Shown: positions 60,375 through 64,000 of the stretch, piece after piece
Position numbering within the stretch: position 1 is the first letter of the stretch
Layout: the number at the start of each line of letters is the position of its first letter
Assembly: GCF_004217335.1 (NCBI RefSeq)
Contig: NZ_SHMP01000010.1
Location: 44,731 to 108,730, forward strand
Origin: Natrinema hispanicum
GTDB taxonomy: Archaea; Halobacteriota; Halobacteria; Halobacteriales; Natrialbaceae
Direction of reading: 5' to 3'
DNA length: 64,000 nucleotides
The notes under the pieces: generated by a model
What the model was told of the DNA's origin: nothing
Databases searched by the model: none
The model's input: only the letters and a program-made list of their open reading frames with translations
Translations under genes and position numbers: made by a program

Positions 60375-60991
60375 AGCGTGTCATAGAAAGATCCGCAGAG
60401 AGTTTGTTTCATCTCCCTTTGGCTGAATCAGCCGGTAAGTAGATGTGCGAACTTCTCGGGTTGAACAATCGTTAAGAAAACTTATGCAGTCTGAATATCA
60501 ACTCATTCGATAAATGGATGGTACAGCAGAACTTGTATTAATAGCTACGATTTTTGTCCAATTTCTGCTTTCTGGGATTGTATATGTAGATATGCGCCAA
60601 TTTGATCTTGATGAATTTCAACGATATGATCTAGCCATTCTTGTTCCTCTTGGTGGCTTCTTAGTTCTCCCATATTATACGCTGAAAAGAGATGAGTTTG
60701 CAAAAAGTAAACAAGATTCATCTTCATATATTCATATTACTAAATCAGAATTAGCATCTGTTAGAACAAAATTGTTCGTCCTCGCTTTCATGACTGGAGT
60801 CCCTTTTAAGATGGCTGGGTCTCAAGCACCCAGCTCGGCATCTCAACTCATCCTTCTCATAATCAGTGGGATCAGCGCACTCCTTCTTTTTAGAGAGTTA
60901 CGGCAGTATCAATCTGAATAGCGATTGAAAGACCTGTACTGACCGCACACTACGGAGTCGAATAGGCCTGTGACCGATTCTATGACACGCT
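60375..60991 (+). mobile_element. MITE-like element with membrane-protein cargo (copy C)
   Basis: 617 bp. Left end AGCGTGTCATAGAA (60375-60388) and right end TTCTATGACACGCT (60978-60991) are perfect inverted repeats of 14 bp. The 9-bp direct repeat CCGATTGAG flanks it (60366-60374, 60992-61000). The left arm continues to GCCGGTAAGTAGATGTGCGAA (60431-60451); the right arm begins CCTGTACTGACCGCACACT (60933 on). Cargo: the gene at 60514. No transposase. The best-preserved member of the family. Confidence 0.88.
60514..60921 (+). CDS. multi-helix membrane protein, element cargo
   Basis: 135 residues (MDGTAELVLIATIFVQFLLSG). About four hydrophobic segments (5-25, 40-58, 82-96, 105-125) with a polar loop (KRDEFAKSKQDSSSYIHITKSE). 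It fills the element between its two arms and is AT-rich. Unrelated by eye to the cargo of the other two elements. An ACTTAT motif lies about 29 nt upstream. Function unknown. Confidence 0.72.
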   Translation: MDGTAELVLIATIFVQFLLSGIVYVDMRQFDLDEFQRYDLAILVPLGGFLVLPYYTLKRDEFAKSKQDSSSYIHITKSELASVRTKLFVLAFMTGVPFKMAGSQAPSSASQLILLIISGISALLLFRELRQYQSE

Positions 60992-61042
60992 CCGATTGAG
61001 TGTAGCTCCCAAAAACACTTACTAACATAGGCAAACATATAG

Positions 61043-61420
61043 ATGATGACACCTAATAGGCGAGATTTCATTAGTAGTTTCTCGCTTGCAGTACTCGGTC
61101 TGTCTGGGTGTTTAGGCGTAAATGCTAGTGGGACAACAGATATCACTATTTCAAATGAGGCATCAAATACAGTAACCGTACATATTCAGGTCACTCAACT
61201 CTCCAACGAGGAGCTATTGCTTGACGAAACAGCCACTATTGATGTTGATAGCACTGAGGAGTACGAGGAAGTTGTTAGTGGCTCCCAAGTCGAGGTAATC
61301 CTTAGTACAGAAGACGGCCTAGAGAACACGTATGAATGGTCTGATGGAGAGAGCGATGCAGAAGGACTTCACATCACCGTCAATGATGAATCGATAACGT
61401 TCTCATCATTCGTTGACTAG
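61043..61420 (+). CDS. Tat lipoprotein, 125 aa
   Basis: Starts MMTPNRRDFISSFSLAVLG; the second ATG at 61046 is equally possible. RRDF Tat motif and lipobox LSGC predict export and lipid anchoring. The mature part is a small all-beta acidic domain (TDITISNEASNTVTVHIQVTQLS), a pattern seen in many haloarchaeal lipoproteins. CCCAAAAACACTTAC 20 nt upstream resembles the CCAGAAAGCACTTAT element of 38811. A repeat (CCGTACTGACCGGTAACTA) follows at 61427. Confidence 0.75.
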   Translation: MMTPNRRDFISSFSLAVLGLSGCLGVNASGTTDITISNEASNTVTVHIQVTQLSNEELLLDETATIDVDSTEEYEEVVSGSQVEVILSTEDGLENTYEWSDGESDAEGLHITVNDESITFSSFVD

Positions 61421-61503
61421 AGTATCCGTACTGACCGGTAACTACGTATGCAAACTGAACGATAACCCGAAAACATATGTCTCCTCGATAAGGTATTCGC
61501 TGT

Positions 61504-61752
61504 ATGCCTGGATTCGGAATTGGTACCCCCATCTACCTTGTCATCCAAGCGTTCATTGCACGCTTCGTGTATCGTGAGGCTTCAAGTCAAAACCGCCGCT
61601 CGCCGCTTGTTTTAGCCGGTAGCATCTTTATCCTGAGTATCGTTGCTGTGTTTATCGTGGGTAGTATTCTACCTGTTCTCCTTGTCGAAGCAGTGGCTAT
61701 TATAATGTACCTCGCTGTTACATCTAGAAATAAACCACCTACTACACAATAA
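61504..61752 (+). CDS. membrane protein, 82 aa
   Basis: 82 residues (MPGFGIGTPIYLVIQAFIARF). Helices at about 7-22, 35-52 and 55-73 with a polar loop (REASSQNRRSP). Unknown. It lies after the repeat at 61427-61450 and is probably part of the same small-gene cluster. Confidence 0.65.
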   Translation: MPGFGIGTPIYLVIQAFIARFVYREASSQNRRSPLVLAGSIFILSIVAVFIVGSILPVLLVEAVAIIMYLAVTSRNKPPTTQ

Positions 61753-62749
61753 TCAAACACCCTCCTGTTTAACTGAGAATCAAACAGTTCTTTACCTATA
61801 TTAAGCGAACAAAGGGGACGAGAATGAGGTGTGAGAATTGTTGTATGACGCCCTCCCCCAACTGTACCAAGGCGAGTGAATATTTGCCTCGGATCAGTAT
61901 GAAATGGATACTGCTCCACCTGCTGTCTTCTGAACCTCCAACCACCCTCAACGACGTCGACAATTGCGGCAGACTCAACAGCATGCTTGAGGAGACGATC
62001 GACGGCCAGCTGCTAAGCGTATTCGGCGAGTTCGGGATCAGCTTGTTCGTAGTGAATTGAGAACTCGGCCAATTCGACTGCGACTAGGAGACCATCTTGT
62101 CAATCAGTCAGTGCCATCATCGCTGTCGGCTGTGGCTTCGAATATAAACTTTAGCATCTTGTAGAAACGCCGGCCAGAGGCCGACGCCAGCGCACTCATG
62201 AACCAGATGGTGTGTCACTGGAGAGTGATCTGAGATTACGATGGCACCAAGTAGTGGTGGAGCAATCCCAGTTGCGGCGAGGAGCGATGTGTCTCGAAAC
62301 GATTGCATTCCCTGTAGGAAGCCGTTTGGAGCCACACTGTCCTCCCCATCCGTGTCTTTAGGATAGGTATCGTATGAATCTATTGTCTAAATGACCAGAA
62401 GAGGAATCATTAATAGTGATCGCCAATAACAATCAGTTGCCTCCCACAGTGATTCACGGAGGCACTACCTCCCCCACCCCCATCACCGACACTACTCTTC
62501 CTGGGAGAGGTCCAAGCTCGAGCACAAATTAAGAGCGCAGATCGATCTCTATCTCTTGGAATTTCAGATTGGAAATTCTGCTACTGTTGTGCGATACTTC
62601 GGCAGAAGCAGCGCTGCTCAAACACAGCTCACAACGCTACTCTCGAAACACAAGTAGTCTAGCCATAGCTTATAATAATTCCTAATAAGAGTACAGAAAT
62701 TAGCATATTTGGCAACATATATTTGTGCTCTCGAGATCTACCTACTACT
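61753..62749. other. region of decayed gene fragments
   Basis: No intact gene. It holds the degenerate copy at 61950-62099, a minus-strand fragment at about 62117-62335 (GMQSFRDTSLLAATGIAPPLLGAIVISD) with no start context, and a plus-strand fragment at about 62520-62660 (RAQIDLYLLEFQIGNSATVVRYF... to TAG) lacking a start codon. These look like leftovers of lost genes. Confidence 0.45.
61950..62099 (-). pseudogene. degenerate copy of the 58-aa gene at 5378
   Basis: Translation gives DGLLVAVELAEFSIHYEQAD, then PELAEYA, a stop, and QLAVDRLLKHAVES. It matches ILIAVALTEFSVHYEQAD, PELSRRA, W, QLAADHLLEYDVEP of the intact protein, with the Trp codon changed to TAG and the start lost. A dead duplicate. 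Confidence 0.7.
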
Positions 62750-63019
62750 ATGAAAAAGAATCCTAGGAATGAAGATAATATTTCTTCGAAGATAGTGGAT
62801 TGTGTTGCTAAGAGAGAACAGACAGACCCACTGAAGCTGCCTCCATTGTACGATTCGGTTGACCCAGATGCACTCGACGATCTCTTTGCGTCGGGGTTCC
62901 AGACCGGGACGGATCGATCTGGCCGAGTCGAGTTCCAATACAATGGCTACACAGTTGTTGTAGAATTCGGTAACGATCCAGAACTCACAGTCAAAGAACA
63001 GTCAGAACTCGTTGAGTAA
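62750..63019 (+). CDS. HalOD1 domain protein
   Basis: 89 residues from ATG 62750 (MKKNPRNEDNIS). HalOD1 pattern: SSKIVDCVAKREQ, LPPLYDSVDPDALDDLF, then VEFQYNGYTVVVEFG. Closest in this window to 59179-59433. It ends with an acidic tail. Role in signalling inferred from the domain only. Confidence 0.82.
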   Translation: MKKNPRNEDNISSKIVDCVAKREQTDPLKLPPLYDSVDPDALDDLFASGFQTGTDRSGRVEFQYNGYTVVVEFGNDPELTVKEQSELVE

Positions 63020-63571
63020 CACACTCTGACCAGAAATCACTTCCCGGACAGGGTGCCACCGGAGTTACCGAACGCCACTCCCACCCTCCACGTTGTACTG
63101 TCTGTCCCAGACGACTCGTGCGGAGACGAGTATTCGACACGGACCGTGTGTCTGAGATGTACCTCTGACTGAGCGTGAGGACGGTTGTCCCCTGACTCTC
63201 CCCACGCCCAAGTCGCCGTTTTGATTGAAGTCATATCAGACTTTCTTAATTACCACAATATTACCCAGTGATTCATGGCGTTCTATTGGACAGGATCTCA
63301 CCATGTCGATCTCACGACGATCCTCTCCTGTGAAAGAGCGATCGTGCAGATCATAACTAATCGGTCATGATCACACCCGTTGTGAGTGGGCCCAAAGCCG
63401 AAACTCCAGAACGAGCGTTAGAGGAACAAACACAGTCTCTGAAAGGGAGGGTCTTCTCTTACACCTGCAGCTATTGGTAGCGACGACGTCGTCGGACCAC
63501 GACGACGACCAGATCCGTTCGGTGTGCTCGTTAGAGAGATGCTCCCTCTCGGGATGGGTTCAACCGCTTTC
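63020..63571. other. intergenic, no confident gene
   Basis: A 65-codon minus-strand frame (63037-63234) exists but lacks any recognisable motif and its composition is not convincing. No repeats noted. Confidence 0.35.
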
Positions 63572-64000
63572 TCACACCTTTGCCCTGTCGTTCTGGGTCA
63601 CAACGGGTGTGACACCACCAGTGACCTGTCCATCCGAGTCAAGCAACTCGAGGTGGTGATAACGAGACTCAAACAGTCCCTCGGCAGTCTCGATATCCAT
63701 CGCAATGATCTCTTTTGGCGTCTGTTTCGCAGAGACACGCCGTTCAGTGACATCGATGTCCGAACTTCCGATCGCGATCATCTCGTTCCACACGCGCTTG
63801 AGTGTCTGTGCGTGGGGACGCTTTCCAAGGATTGCAGTAAGCGCATCCCGAACATCGTCTCGCGTCCAGAAAATGCCGCTCCCGTTCGTACGCTTGGTTG
63901 CGAACTCGTCCCAGCGCTTCATCACAAGGAGTGCCCGGAATCGGTTCTTCCGCGGTGTCCCCTGGTCGACGAGATGTTTTTTGACACGGTGCTGGCGGCA
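63572..64000 (-). CDS. C-terminal part of a protein cut by the window end
   Basis: The frame is open through the right edge (reading QHRVKKHLVDQGTPRKNRF before VMKRWDEFATKR), so only the last 142 or so residues are visible. Segments: WTRDDVRDALTAILGKRPHAQTLKRVWNEM looks like a winged-helix, then ERRVSAKQTPKEIIAMDIETAEGLFE. A plausible plasmid DNA-binding protein; not identified. Confidence 0.65.
   Translation of the reverse strand, partial: CRQHRVKKHLVDQGTPRKNRFRALLVMKRWDEFATKRTNGSGIFWTRDDVRDALTAILGKRPHAQTLKRVWNEMIAIGSSDIDVTERRVSAKQTPKEIIAMDIETAEGLFESRYHHLELLDSDGQVTGGVTPVVTQNDRAKV

Noticed and set aside
62451..62660. Open frame ending FGRSSAAQTQLTTLLSKHK
   Set aside because: Protein-like in its second half but with no start codon; treated as a fragment.

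Overview
The window looks like part of a plasmid, megaplasmid or other accessory replicon of a halophilic archaeon (class Halobacteria, most like the Natrialbales group such as Natrinema or Haloterrigena). The reasons are the acidic proteins, TATA promoters with short or absent leaders, stand-alone HalOD1 domains, haloarchaea-type zinc-ribbon proteins, TrkH/TrkA potassium systems, Tat lipoproteins and a VirB4/VirD4 conjugation-like cluster. No rRNA, tRNA, CRISPR array or core translation gene was seen.

Layout. 1-6.3 kb: three unrecognised genes, then plasmid-type small proteins including a divergent regulated pair with an operator array and a strongly folded leader. 6.4-7.4 kb: an intact IS5-like insertion sequence. 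7.35-11.3 kb: a GHKL-ATPase/HExxH protein and a UPF1-like SF1 helicase, a possible defence or DNA-processing pair. 11.5-18 kb: small membrane proteins among short repeats, an ArdC-type antirestriction gene overlapping a HalOD1 gene, and small regulators. 18-31.4 kb: a potassium/osmotic island with two Lrp-HTH/TrkA_C regulators, an APC permease fused to Usp domains, a UspA protein, two near-identical TrkA proteins, two TrkH channels with small membrane partners, and a CPA-type antiporter with a TrkA tail. 31.4-43.8 kb: zinc-ribbon proteins, a second identical IS copy, an OB-fold (RPA-like) protein beside a GC-rich inverted-repeat island, two PadR regulators, a PIN/RHH toxin-antitoxin pair and two related membrane proteins. 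44-58.5 kb, all on the minus strand: an M48 protease, a primase-like protein behind iteron-like repeats, and a conjugation operon (VirD4-like, unknown, VirB4, VirB6/TrbL-like, Tat lipoprotein, large surface protein, VirB2-like pilin). 58.5-64 kb: small membrane and HalOD1 proteins, decayed gene copies and a gene cut by the window end.

Most interesting: a family of about 0.54-0.62 kb elements with inverted ends related to GAGCGTGTCATAGAA, 8-9 bp flanking direct repeats, no transposase, and different small membrane-protein genes as cargo. Two copies (11840-12379, 60375-60991) are clear. For the first, removing the element restores a different C-terminus to the interrupted host gene. A third, carrying one IS copy inside its right arm, lies at 32577-34059. 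Relatives of its inner motif, CTGTACT(T/G)ACCG, lie beside most other small membrane-protein genes here. Other signals are a TTAG-N8-CTAA operator array, tandem hairpin leaders, GC-rich inverted repeats with a shared GATGGGTG loop upstream of accessory genes, and helically phased repeats before the primase gene.

All family assignments are from recognised motifs and memory of families; no database search was run.
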